A stretch of 64,000 nt of DNA from Lachnospiraceae bacterium (GTDB taxonomy: Bacteria > Bacillota > Clostridia > Lachnospirales > Lachnospiraceae): NCBI GenBank assembly GCA_021203205.1, contig JAJQBQ010000018.1, positions 73,485 through 137,484 on the forward strand. The letters are read 5' to 3'. Numbering within the stretch: the first letter of the stretch is position 1; the number at the start of each line of letters is the position of its first letter. The position numbers and the translations under genes were made by a program. The notes below the pieces were generated by a model. It was not told the DNA's origin and made no database searches. It saw only the letters and a list, made by a program, of their open reading frames with translations. This document shows positions 55,532-64,000 of this stretch, one piece after another.

Positions 55532-55652
55532 GGTTGTAATTCCCCCTTTTCTATAGATTTCAAGGCCAGAAGTTAATTTCTGACCTTTTACTTTTGTGCC
55601 ATATTATGATTCGAAAAGTCTATGACATGTGTTGTGAGGCGGACTGTGATCA

Positions 55653-57038
55653 TCAGCCTTCTTCTGCCTGCCTTCTCACCCGGATCTCCGCCGCCAGCTC
55701 TTCCACCTTTTCATCCGTCAGCAGGTATTTTTTGTGGAACAGCCACACGGCCACCAGCAGCCCCAGGATCGGGAAGACAGTCATGGTCATGCGCAGTCCC
55801 ACCACGGAGGATGCGGCGGCCACGGTGGAGGATGCCTCATCCGTGTCGGAACTTAAGTTGCACACCGCCAGGCAGATGGAAGCCACCAGTGCAGCCACGC
55901 CGGAGGCCAGCTTCACTACGAAAGTCTGCATGGAGAAGATGACGCTCTCATCCCGGCGGTTATTTTTCACCTCACCGTAATCCACGGTGTTCGCCAGGAA
56001 AATGGTCGTCAGAACTGTCAGCATGCCGTTGGCCGCGAAAATCAGGAAGCCGGGGATAAACAGCAGGAACACGTTCGACATGTTCGTGAAGGCAAGCACC
56101 AGCAGAACCACATAGCCCGCCACCGCCATGCCGAAGCTGATGTAGAAAATGCGGATGGCGTTGAAAAACTTCCGCAGCAACGGGAAGAACAGCATCATCG
56201 CCAGGATCTGCGTGGCGCCGCCGAAGGTGTTGAACAGCGTGTAGGAGCTGTACCAGGAATCCCCGCCAAAATCGTATTTGAAGAAATAAATTACAAGGTT
56301 CGAAGTGATGTAGACGGCGCAGTTGATGAGAACGATGGTGATGACCACCGCCATCGCCTGGTCATTCTGGATCAGCGCCTTGAACATCTGCCCCACGGAG
56401 GGAGATTCCATGTCCACGGTGGATTTCTCCTTGATATTCAGGCAGGTGCAGCCGGTGAAAACGACGAACAGCAGCGCGATGATCAGCGCGAACCATTTAA
56501 ACCCGACGCGCTCATCGCCGCCGCCCAGGGCCATAACGCTCATCATAGTGATGATGGTGATGATGGCGGAGCCTACGCCCGCACAGCTTCTGGCGAGGGT
56601 CGTCAGGTTTTCGCGCTCCTTGCCGCCCTCGGTGAAGGCCGGGATCATGGACCAGTAGGGGATGTCCATGATGGTGTAGGTCATGCCCCAGAGAATGTAG
56701 GTGATGGCCGCGTAGGCCACGAGGCCGGAGCCGGTGAGGGCCGGCGGTGCGGAAAACATCAGGAACAGGATGATGGCGTTTAACAGCGTGCCGATGGCGA
56801 GCCACGGCCGGAACTTCCCGAACCGGGTCTTCGTCTTCGCCACGATCACGCCCATGATGGGGTCATTGAACGCGTCAAACACCCGCGCCACCATCAGGAT
56901 GATGCCCATGGCGATGGCGTTCACGCCCAGGACATCCTGGTAATAATAAAGGACATAGCTTGCTGACAGCATATACACCATGTCCTTCCCCACGGCGCCC
57001 AGACCGTAGGATGCCTTCTCTTTTACTGTGAGTTTCAT
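55653..57038 (-). CDS. GPH-family sugar:cation symporter (MelB-like)
   Basis: A 461-residue permease with about 12 hydrophobic segments. Family marks include SYGLGAVGKDMVYMLSASY at the start and AFNDPIMGVIVAKTKTRFG. It transports glycosides, pentosides or hexuronides with a cation; the exact sugar is unknown. ATG 57038 follows GGAGGAGG; 52 further residues are open upstream but lie in the leader. A GAACATGTTC palindrome about 150 bases upstream may be an operator. Confidence 0.9.
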   Translation of the reverse strand: MKLTVKEKASYGLGAVGKDMVYMLSASYVLYYYQDVLGVNAIAMGIILMVARVFDAFNDPIMGVIVAKTKTRFGKFRPWLAIGTLLNAIILFLMFSAPPALTGSGLVAYAAITYILWGMTYTIMDIPYWSMIPAFTEGGKERENLTTLARSCAGVGSAIITIITMMSVMALGGGDERVGFKWFALIIALLFVVFTGCTCLNIKEKSTVDMESPSVGQMFKALIQNDQAMAVVITIVLINCAVYITSNLVIYFFKYDFGGDSWYSSYTLFNTFGGATQILAMMLFFPLLRKFFNAIRIFYISFGMAVAGYVVLLVLAFTNMSNVFLLFIPGFLIFAANGMLTVLTTIFLANTVDYGEVKNNRRDESVIFSMQTFVVKLASGVAALVASICLAVCNLSSDTDEASSTVAAASSVVGLRMTMTVFPILGLLVAVWLFHKKYLLTDEKVEELAAEIRVRRQAEEG

Positions 57039-57400
57039 AAGTGCAGGTACCTCCTCCAAATGATTTTTCAGATCGCGGTGAACCGGAGAGAAAGTTTTGC
57101 GCTGTCCCAGGCTCCCGGTATCCTCGGTGTCAAAATGTAAAACTACCCCATACATAGTTTTGCAAATATTCATGAACGTTGCGAACATGTTCACGAAATC
57201 ATGATATCCAGTATTATAGCTGATTTACGAAAAGAATCAAGGTGATATGGCTACCGGAAAGGGAAAATTTCAAGATCAGGTTGCAGGAATATCGTTAGAC
57301 AACGATGGAACAGTTTTTGTTCAAAGTAGATTTGGGAAATCTCCTAAGCGATATCCAGTGCATGGGAACAGGCAAAAAATCTCTATAAAAGGACGAGTGC
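57039..57400. other. Leader and promoter region of the GPH transporter
   Basis: No gene was found. It includes the palindrome GAACATGTTC at about 57184-57193, a possible operator for a LacI- or AraC-type regulator not present in the window. Confidence 0.4.
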
Positions 57401-57428
57401 AAAAAGGAACCCCGAAAGGTTCCTTTTT
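57401..57428. terminator. Terminator of the uraA-upp operon
   Basis: AAAAAGGAACC (57401-57411) pairs perfectly with GGTTCCTTTTT (57418-57428). It could work in both directions. Confidence 0.85.
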
Positions 57429-57507
57429 AAAGTCTGATTTCTATTTGGACGTTGATCTTTATCCGTTTCTGTTCGCTTCTGATCGAATCGTACAGCGACA
57501 GGTTCCT

Positions 57508-58137
57508 TTATTTTGTCCCGAAAATCCGATCCCCCGCGTCGCCCAGTCCCGGGCAGATGTACGCGTTCTCGTTCAGGCACCGGTCGATGTGGCCGACATA
57601 AAGCTGCACATCCGGGTGCGCCTTCATCAGCCGCTCGATGCCCACCGGCGCGGCGATGATGGACATAAACTTGATCTTCTTTCCGCCGTGCTGCTTTATA
57701 AAGTCCACGGCCGCCACTGCAGAACCGCCGGTGGCAAGCATCGGGTCGGTCACCACAATCAGGCGCTCCTCGATGGGATCCGGCAGCTTACAGTAGTATT
57801 CGTGGGGCTCGTGGGTCACCTCGTCGCGGTACAGGCCGATATGGCCCACCTTGGCCGTGGGCACCAGTCTCTGGATGCCGCTCACCATGCCGAGCCCAGC
57901 GCGTAAGATCGGCACGATTGCCAGCTTCCGCCCGGCGATGACCGGTGTCATACAGGTCTCAATCGGTGTTTCCACCTCGATCTCCTCCAGCGGGAGATCC
58001 TTTAAAGCCTCGTAGCCCATCAGCATAGCGATCTCCTCCACCAGGGCGCGGAATTCGTTGGTGCCGGTGTTCTTGTCCCGCAGGCGGGAAATTTTGTGCT
58101 GGATCAGCGGGTGGGTGAGTTCGGTTACGTTTTCCAT
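57508..58137 (-). CDS. upp: Uracil phosphoribosyltransferase
   Basis: A 209-residue enzyme joining uracil and PRPP to form UMP. The PRPP site is [22 protein letters not shown] and [11 protein letters not shown] at the end are typical. ATG 58137 follows GGAGG. The uracil permease gene lies 17 bases upstream on the same strand, forming a uracil salvage operon. Length and all signatures are normal. Confidence 0.96.
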   Translation of the reverse strand: MENVTELTHPLIQHKISRLRDKNTGTNEFRALVEEIAMLMGYEALKDLPLEEIEVETPIETCMTPVIAGRKLAIVPILRAGLGMVSGIQRLVPTAKVGHIGLYRDEVTHEPHEYYCKLPDPIEERLIVVTDPMLATGGSAVAAVDFIKQHGGKKIKFMSIIAAPVGIERLMKAHPDVQLYVGHIDRCLNENAYICPGLGDAGDRIFGTK

Positions 58138-58154
58138 AGGTAAAACCTCCATTT

Positions 58155-59540
58155 TTATTTATTCTCCTCAAACTTTGGCTTCAGATCGATCCCGCGGCTG
58201 GCGTCGCCCTTAACGTTTGCGCCGAATTCGTAATCATTCCCCGGCAGGATGGCGTTCAGGATGATGCCCGCCAGCGCCGCGATGGCCAGCGCCGTCAGGG
58301 TGATCTCCGTGCCGGCAATGCTGAAGGTGAGACCGTCGGTGAAGCCCAGGCCGCACACCAGGATCACCGCCGCGATGATCAGGTTGCGGGACTTGGTGAA
58401 GTCCACCTTATTTTCCACCACATTGCGCACGCCGATGGCGGAGATCATGCCGTAGAGGATGAAGCTGATGCCGCCAACGATGGCAGTGGGCAGGGAGCTG
58501 ATGATCTCCGCCACCTTCGGGAAGAAGCTTAAGGCAATGGCGAAGACCGCCGCCAGGCGGATGACCCGCGGGTCATACACGTGGGAGAGCTCCAGCACGC
58601 CGGTGTTCTCGCCGTAGGTGGTGTTCGCCGGGCCGCCAAACAGGGCGGACAGGGAGGTGGCGATGCCGTCGCCGATGAGGGTGCGGTGCAGGCCCGGATC
58701 CTCGATAAAGTTTCCGCCCACCGTGGCGGAGATGGCGCTGATGTCGCCGATATGTTCCATCATGGTCGCCAGCGCGATGGGGGCCATGACGAGGATGGAT
58801 GTAATGTCAAATTTCGCGATCTGGAATTTCGGAAGACCTACAATGCCCGCTGCGGCGACACCGGAGAAGTCCAGGATGGCCGAGCCGTCCGCGTTCGTCA
58901 TGCCGACCGCGTTGAATATGAGTGCGCAGACGTAGGAAATCACCACGCCCATGAGAATCGGGATAATTCGGAACATCCCCTTGCCCCAGATATTAAAAAT
59001 GACGACCACCGCCAGCGCGATGATGGCCAGCAGCCAGTTCTGGCTGGCACTGGAAACCGCCGAGGGGGCCAGGCTTAAGCCGATGCAGATGATGATGGGT
59101 CCCGTCACCACCGGCGGCAGGAAGCGCATCATGCGGTGCACGCCCACCAGCTTTACGATGAGGGCAAGCACCAGATACAGGAGACCTGCCACCACCACGC
59201 CGCCGCAGGCGTAGGGCAGTTTCTCGGCCATGGTCATGGTCGCGTACTTGCCGGTGTCGAGGCTCGCTACCGTTGCGTAGCCGCCGAGAAAGGCGAACGA
59301 CGAGCCCAGGAAAGCGGGAACTTTAAATTTTGCGCAGACATGGAAAAACAGGGTACCGAGCCCTGCGCAGAAAAGTGTGACCTGAATGGAAATGCCGTCG
59401 CCGTTAAAATATCCGCTCACCAGGATGGGAACCAGGATGGTGGAGCCGAACATGGCGAACATGTGCTGGAGTCCCAGGATGAGCATCTTTGGAATTCCGA
59501 GTGTTCTGGCGTCGTAGATGGCGTCCTTGCGGTTGTTCAT
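58155..59540 (-). CDS. uraA: Uracil permease (NCS2/UraA family)
   Basis: A 461-residue permease with about 14 membrane segments. The start [20 protein letters not shown] and the later [17 protein letters not shown] are typical for UraA. It imports uracil for the downstream Upp enzyme. ATG 59540 follows AAGGAGG. A dispersed palindrome lies 47 bases upstream of the start and may be part of the leader. Confidence 0.95.
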   Translation of the reverse strand: MNNRKDAIYDARTLGIPKMLILGLQHMFAMFGSTILVPILVSGYFNGDGISIQVTLFCAGLGTLFFHVCAKFKVPAFLGSSFAFLGGYATVASLDTGKYATMTMAEKLPYACGGVVVAGLLYLVLALIVKLVGVHRMMRFLPPVVTGPIIICIGLSLAPSAVSSASQNWLLAIIALAVVVIFNIWGKGMFRIIPILMGVVISYVCALIFNAVGMTNADGSAILDFSGVAAAGIVGLPKFQIAKFDITSILVMAPIALATMMEHIGDISAISATVGGNFIEDPGLHRTLIGDGIATSLSALFGGPANTTYGENTGVLELSHVYDPRVIRLAAVFAIALSFFPKVAEIISSLPTAIVGGISFILYGMISAIGVRNVVENKVDFTKSRNLIIAAVILVCGLGFTDGLTFSIAGTEITLTALAIAALAGIILNAILPGNDYEFGANVKGDASRGIDLKPKFEENK

Positions 59541-59586
59541 TGGATGTTTCCTCCTTCATGATATGCCGCCCGGATGAAAGGTTTGT

Positions 59587-59626
59587 CACGAAATAACCGA
59601 ATTATCTTGCACCATGTTATTTCGTG
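59587..59626. repeat. Dispersed intergenic palindrome, copy 2
   Basis: CACGAAATAAC (59587-59597) pairs perfectly with GTTATTTCGTG (59616-59626). The loop ATTATCTTGCaCCAT is nearly the same as in the element at 33228-33272. The left flank (TTTGT) also matches the outer arm of that copy. Confidence 0.7.
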
Positions 59627-59868
59627 GCTGTTCCCAGACGGGCGGGAGTTTATAAAAAATTTACAAAGATTATAGCAGTTTTTCAGAAAGAATCAATAGA
59701 TGTTTTTCAGGAAATGAAGCGCAGAACTCGCGGGAGAGCAATGCCGGATATAATTCGAGAAGAAACTTGTTTCTTCAGTTCACGTGGAATGTTCGCTATG
59801 CAAAAGTATATCCGTGAGCGGGAGTTGGTTTGAGACAGCGATGAGCGAAAGACTCCACATAAAAGCGA
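59627..59868. other. Intergenic region between uraA and aquaporin genes
   Basis: No credible gene; one open frame (59624-59833) lacks family resemblance. Confidence 0.4.
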
Positions 59869-59902
59869 AAACCCCGACGAGGGAAATCCTTCGTCGGGGT
59901 TT
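59869..59902 (-). terminator. Terminator of the aquaporin gene
   Basis: AAACCCCGACGA (59869-59880) pairs perfectly with TCGTCGGGGTTT (59891-59902). On the minus strand it is followed by TTTTCGCTTTT. Confidence 0.85.
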
Positions 59903-59937
59903 GATTCTTTCAAATTATGGGATGGGCAGGTGAGACG

Positions 59938-60624
59938 TTATTTCTTCGCCTTATCCGGGCTTTCAAGCACAGTGTATACCACCGCTGCCAGTGCGCCGCC
60001 GACCAGCGGGGCGAGGATGAAGATCCACACCTGGGAGAGGGCGGTTCCGCCTGCGAAGAGGGCCGGCATGAGGCTTCTGGCCGGGTTCACGGAGGTGCCG
60101 GTCAGGTGGATGCCGAGGATATGTACCAGCGTCAGCGTGAGGCCGATGACGATGCCGGACACGGCGCCGTTTTCAACTTTGCTGGTCACGCCGATGATGG
60201 CGAGCACGAACACGAAGGTCAGCACTACTTCCACCAGGAATGCCGCGCCGATGCTGCCGCCCCAGCCGTCCTGAATCTGGTTTGCGCCGAAGCCGCAGTC
60301 AAAACCGAACACGATGCCCAGAATCAGGCATCCCAGTGCGGAGCCCAGGCACTGCGCGATGACATAGCCGATAAAATCCGTCACCGAGAGCTGTTTGCGG
60401 ATCAGCATGGCGATGGATACCGCCGGGTTGATGTGGCAGCCGGAGATGTTGCCGATGCTGTAGGCCATGGCCACGATCACCAGGCCGAAGGCCAGCGCCG
60501 TCAGGAGATAGCCGCTGCCGCTCGCTGCGTCGCAGCCCACCGCGACCGCCGTGCCGCAGCCGAAGGTTACCAGCACACAGGTGCCGATCAGTTCCGCGAG
60601 ATACTTTTTCCAGTTTTCCATCAT
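59938..60624 (-). CDS. Aquaporin/glycerol-facilitator family channel (AqpZ-like)
   Basis: A 228-residue channel with six membrane segments and both NPA motifs: GCHINPAVSIAM (about residue 65) and TSVNPARSLMPA (about 183). The Arg after the second NPA is the selectivity-filter residue. The short sequence and SVNPARS favour a water channel (AqpZ-like) over a glycerol facilitator. It starts at ATG 60624 or 60621 after AAGGAG. It stands alone and has its own terminator. Confidence 0.92.
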   Translation of the reverse strand: MMENWKKYLAELIGTCVLVTFGCGTAVAVGCDAASGSGYLLTALAFGLVIVAMAYSIGNISGCHINPAVSIAMLIRKQLSVTDFIGYVIAQCLGSALGCLILGIVFGFDCGFGANQIQDGWGGSIGAAFLVEVVLTFVFVLAIIGVTSKVENGAVSGIVIGLTLTLVHILGIHLTGTSVNPARSLMPALFAGGTALSQVWIFILAPLVGGALAAVVYTVLESPDKAKK

Positions 60625-61258
60625 AGGGAACTCCTTTTCCGAAAGCGTAAATCTGGGGCGGAAAAGATGGAAATGAGCGCATTATCATACATTCTCAAGT
60701 CGCGCAGCCTCCCATATCGGGAATCTCTCCTGTGCATGCGCGAAAAGGTATGGCACTGGTACATTTCTTCCTAATTAGCTGTTCGATTAGAAAGTGACAT
60801 GGTAGCATTAAGGCGTGCCGGCTTCCCGAAAAAAATCCACCCCTGGAATCGGGCCGTGACGCTTCCTGACATGGCCTGATCTCCCGATACAAACTGCAAC
60901 TTCTCCAAGTATAAAGGCAAGGAGACAGAAACGCAAGTAAAATTTTCACAACTTTGTCACATGTCTCAATTTACTATAGTTTATTAACAATCAATATATA
61001 AATTACTTCGGGATACAAGATGCAAACATCTCACTCATGTATGCTTTTAATATATTTTTGAAATGAACAGTTTTTTGACATAGGAGAATTCGAAAATTAA
61101 GGTTTATACTTCGCATGAACTTTATAAAGCGCGGAGAAATCCGTATGTCATGATATTTTGTCGCTTGAATCATTTTACAGATGGGATGAATGAAAAGATC
61201 ATGGCAGTAACGAATGAATGCCGCCCTTGACAGATTGCGTGGGATCATCTGTGACGAT
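60625..61258. other. 634-bp intergenic region
   Basis: Between two divergent transporters. A/T-rich around 60940-61050. No credible gene or RNA was recognised. The aquaporin promoter is expected near its left end. Confidence 0.4.
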
Positions 61259-61324
61259 TTTACTCAGAATTTACATAAAACTTACATGCTCATGATAGAA
61301 GCTAAATTTCCACTATCCTATAAT
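61259..61324 (+). promoter_or_regulatory. Pho-box-like array and promoter of the Na/Pi transporter
   Basis: Four hexamers with exact 11-bp periodicity: TTTACT (61259), TTTACA (61270), CTTACA (61281) and ATGATA (61292). PhoP boxes in Bacillota consist of TTAACA-like direct repeats separated by five bases. A perfect TATAAT (61319-61324) lies 21 bases downstream. Together with the phosphate-type transporter downstream this suggests phosphate-starvation control. Confidence 0.7.
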
Positions 61325-61407
61325 CAGGTCGAAATAGCGCGGATAGATTCGAAATTTTCAGGCTATATTAAGGAAGAAACGGGTTTTCTTTAGAAGGGAA
61401 AGACTTT

Positions 61408-63123
61408 ATGAGCGAAGTGTTGGAGGTTATTTTTGGACTGTTCGGAGGACTGGCATTGTTCCTCTTCGGCATGAATATGATGAGTGACTCCCTGCAGAAG
61501 GTGGCGGGGGATAAGATGAAGGCTATTCTGGGGGCGCTGACCAGGAACCGCGTCCTCGGCGTGCTGGCGGGAGCGCTGGTGACGGCGGTGCTGCAGAGTT
61601 CCAGCGCGACGACCGTGCTGGTCATCGGTTTTGTAAGCGCGGGCCTGATGACGCTGCCGCAGGGCATCAGTGTTATTTTTGGTGCGAATATCGGTACCAC
61701 CATGACCGCGCAGCTGCTGGCATTTAAAATCAGCGACTACATATGGCCGATCATCTTTATCGGTTTCATGATCCAGTTTGTCGCGAAAAATGAGAGAATC
61801 AAATACGCGGGTCAGACGATTCTGGGCTTCGGCCTGCTGTTCGTCGGCATCGAGACCATGGGTGACGTCATGAAGCCGCTGGCCTCCAGCGCGTTCTTTG
61901 TAAACCTGATGGATCAGGTGAAAAATATTCCGATTCTGGGCGTCGGCCTCGGCGCGCTGATGACACTTGTCGTACAGAGCTCCAGTGCTACCATCGCCGT
62001 GTTGCAGAACTTTGCCTCACAGGCCGGGCCGGACGGAGTTTCCAGCGTCATCGGCCTCGCGGGAGCCATTCCGATTTTGCTGGGCGATAACATCGGCACC
62101 ACCATTACGGCGCTCTTAGCCAGCATCGGTTTAAATAAAAACGCACGCCGCACGGCCATTGCCCACAGCGTTTTTAACATCACGGGTTCGGTGGTGTTCC
62201 TGTTCCTGTTAAAACCGTTCACCTGGTTTGTGACTCTCATCTCCCCCACCGGCGTGGAGACGGAGATCATCTCCCGGCAGATCGCGAACGCCCACATGAT
62301 GTTCAACATCATCAATACCCTGATCTGGCTGCCTCTTCTGGGCGTCATGGTGTGGATTGTCATGAAGCTCGTGCCGGATGCGAAGGAAGAGGAGACGGAT
62401 ATTATATTAAATGAAACGAAATTTATCGATGACAATGTGCTGGGTCAGCCTGCCGCGGCCATGATTCTGGTGTCGAAGGAGATCGAGCGCGCCGCAAAGT
62501 TCGCCGGAAATCAGATCGCTTCCTTAAAAGCGATTTTTGCCGGAAAGGACAAAAACGCTGCGGAGCGGATGGAGCAGACCGGCGAGGCGATGGAGACCAT
62601 CGAGAAGGAGACCAGCACCTATATCTCGCGCATGTTCTCCCACGGCGGCCTGACGGAGCAGCAGAGTGCGCAGACCGCAAGCCTGCTGTATTTCCTGAAT
62701 AACCTGGCACGTATCAATAACTGTTGCATGAATATGCTGCCGGTTGCGAACGATTCGGCGACAAAAAAGATCACATTTTCCAAAGCTGCGCTGGGCGAAT
62801 TTGACGCGACACTCTCGCTGGTGGAAGACATGTACCGCAATGCGATGGAAGCGGTGCGCAGCGGGGATGTGGAGCGCGCAAAGGAAGTGCTGGAGGAACA
62901 GAAAAAGCTGCAGGACATGGAGCGGGAGTATAACGTGAACCATCTCGTCCGCCTGAGGGAGAGCATCTGCGACCCGGAGCGCACGGCCGACTTTAACGGA
63001 ATTCTGCACAATTTCTGGCGGCTCGGCAGCGGCTGCACGAACATCGCGGAGGAAGCCATGGATCACGAAATATTCGAGGTATTCCCGGCGCCGGACGAAA
63101 GCATGCCGACAGTGGAGATTTAA
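61408..63123 (+). CDS. Na+/phosphate cotransporter family protein with PhoU-like tail
   Basis: A 571-residue protein. The membrane part (about 1-330) has the two inverted-repeat signatures QSSSATTVLVIGFVS (about residue 72) and QSSSATIAVLQNFAS (about residue 193), each followed by GANIGTT- or GDNIGTT-type motifs. The C-terminal part (about 360-560) consists of helical PhoU-like bundles. It transports phosphate with sodium and the tail may regulate it. ATG 61408 follows AGAAGGG. A Pho-box-like array sits 110 bases upstream. Confidence 0.93.
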   Translation: MSEVLEVIFGLFGGLALFLFGMNMMSDSLQKVAGDKMKAILGALTRNRVLGVLAGALVTAVLQSSSATTVLVIGFVSAGLMTLPQGISVIFGANIGTTMTAQLLAFKISDYIWPIIFIGFMIQFVAKNERIKYAGQTILGFGLLFVGIETMGDVMKPLASSAFFVNLMDQVKNIPILGVGLGALMTLVVQSSSATIAVLQNFASQAGPDGVSSVIGLAGAIPILLGDNIGTTITALLASIGLNKNARRTAIAHSVFNITGSVVFLFLLKPFTWFVTLISPTGVETEIISRQIANAHMMFNIINTLIWLPLLGVMVWIVMKLVPDAKEEETDIILNETKFIDDNVLGQPAAAMILVSKEIERAAKFAGNQIASLKAIFAGKDKNAAERMEQTGEAMETIEKETSTYISRMFSHGGLTEQQSAQTASLLYFLNNLARINNCCMNMLPVANDSATKKITFSKAALGEFDATLSLVEDMYRNAMEAVRSGDVERAKEVLEEQKKLQDMEREYNVNHLVRLRESICDPERTADFNGILHNFWRLGSGCTNIAEEAMDHEIFEVFPAPDESMPTVEI

Positions 63124-63460
63124 CCCCCGGCAGGCTGTCCGAAAACTCGTCCTCCTGTTTCTTCTGACACAACATGCAGTATTCCGGAGCTTCTTCTGGC
63201 ACCATATGTTGTAGAGCCAAAGAGACTGTTTTGAGCTTTGGGACAGTCTGGCGGGAGCATTAAACTTCGACTTCCGAAGGACGGATTCCCGCATCATCCC
63301 GGACATGCTTTCGGGTGAGTGCTATTTCGCCTGTCCTCGCGCGAATCCGGGTATTATGTAAAAGAATCTTTTACATGACAGACCATCGCAGAGAACGGCT
63401 TCACTGTCATAGTGCAGGCGGAGAGAGAGTCCGGTGAAAAATCCGACCGCGGAACAGGCG
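63124..63460. other. Intergenic region between the Na/Pi transporter and XRE gene
   Basis: About 340 bases between converging genes. No gene, and no clean terminator, was recognised. Confidence 0.4.
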
Positions 63461-63832
63461 TTACAGCAGATTCTTTTGCCCGGAATGGATCTGCCCGAAA
63501 TCATACGATTCCTCTTCGAGCATCACCTCCCCGATTCGAACCAATAAAGAAAGATGAGCCGGTGATAACTGCCGGGCCAGGCGCAGGAGCCTGGCGAACA
63601 GCACCGGCTCCTTCTCTTCCATATCAAAAAAATCCCGCACGGAGATCTCCAGATACTCGCATATGCACAAAAAACTATCCATAGACGGAAGAGCTTTCCC
63701 GGAAGATATGCCCTGTATGTAACAGCTGCTTTTCCCGAGAGCCTTACTCATCTCATATTCGGAGACTCCTTTTTTCATTCTCAGAGCGGTAATTCGGTCA
63801 CGAATATACTGCTTATTCTCATCAATCGTCAT
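63461..63832 (-). CDS. XRE-family helix-turn-helix regulator
   Basis: A 123-residue protein. Residues about 8-70 form a Cro/C1 helix-turn-helix: RDRITALRMKKGVSEYEMSK, then SSCYIQGISSGKALPSMDSF. The C-terminal part is helical (LARQLSPAHLSLLVRIGEVM). ATG 63832 follows GGAGAGG; seven residues open upstream are not needed. Target genes are unknown. Confidence 0.85.
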   Translation of the reverse strand: MTIDENKQYIRDRITALRMKKGVSEYEMSKALGKSSCYIQGISSGKALPSMDSFLCICEYLEISVRDFFDMEEKEPVLFARLLRLARQLSPAHLSLLVRIGEVMLEEESYDFGQIHSGQKNLL

Positions 63833-64000
63833 CGCCTCTCCTTCCCGTAACAAACCTAAGTTACAGCGAAAACGGAAAAGTTCCCCCCAACCATTTCCTT
63901 TGTGTAAATGTTAGTTTCAGGTCGCATGCCCCCGGACGGAACGTCCGGCCCCTGTGTGCATGTTACCTGAATGATGAGTATAAACATTTTTTGAAGTCGG

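Overview
The window looks like the chromosome of a Lachnospiraceae-type member of the Clostridia (Bacillota). The assignment is inferred from gene content: AgrC-like GHKL kinase, BceRS-like two-component system, GH1/PTS-Bgl pair, GPH sugar transporter, many HicB proteins and Rpn/AAA-nuclease genes. Strong AGGAGG ribosome sites and an intermediate base composition agree with it. No rRNA, CRISPR array, integrase or intact insertion sequence was seen. One tRNA is present: tRNA-Thr(UGU), 5905-5979, minus strand.

Layout. 1-4.6 kb: the C-terminal end of a peptide-sensing histidine kinase, a LytTR-type operator and a heterodimeric ABC exporter. 4.7-10.5 kb: an accessory patch with an Rpn-nuclease remnant, hicAB, the tRNA, an unknown coiled-coil protein, an MqsR-like toxin with an early stop next to an MqsA/Panacea antitoxin, two XRE regulators and a solitary HicB. 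10.7-19.9 kb: a complete jetABCD operon, a Wadjet anti-plasmid SMC system, apparently type II. 19.9-25.6 kb: a second hicAB whose toxin has ATA at the start position, a papain-like protein, an ABC exporter, a hicA remnant, an HD hydrolase, a metallophosphoesterase and relBE. 25.7-31.5 kb: a BceAB/BceRS-like ABC transporter with its two-component system. 31.9-43.9 kb: a second accessory patch with an Rpn nuclease, a DUF2798 membrane protein, two AAA-ATPase/nuclease proteins, sfsA, a Fic protein behind a palindromic operator, an AbiEi-like antitoxin, an ECF sigma/anti-sigma pair with a co-regulated lipoprotein, and eroded relBE and hicB. 44-49 kb: glycolipid or cell-envelope synthesis (two GT8, a PlsC-type acyltransferase, a GT4). 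49.7-63.8 kb: mainly core metabolism and transport (Bgl PTS plus GH1, alpha/beta hydrolase, GPH transporter, uraA-upp, aquaporin, a Na/Pi transporter behind a Pho-box-like array, an XRE regulator).

Three cross-cutting patterns stand out. First, at least ten unrelated proteins (kinase, ABC exporter, JetC, JetD, FtsX permease, ECF sigma and anti-sigma, GT8, PTS, GH1, hydrolase) carry hydrophilic low-complexity segments in frame at positions where their families normally have short loops or linkers. Several are exact or near-exact tandem repeats in multiples of three bases. Second, the toxin-antitoxin loci decay asymmetrically: toxins carry an early stop, a lost start codon or deletions, while antitoxins stay mostly open. 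Third, short dispersed palindromes or hairpins recur in intergenic regions, and one double hairpin sits inside a coding frame.

Regulation can be read at several points: LytTR direct repeats (442-471), a toxin-antitoxin operator (7105-7118), a relBE operator (25052-25072), a Fic operator/promoter (38572-38645), twin ECF-type promoters (40549 and 41382) and a four-repeat Pho-box-like site (61259-61297). All functions are inferred from reading the sequence; no database search was run.
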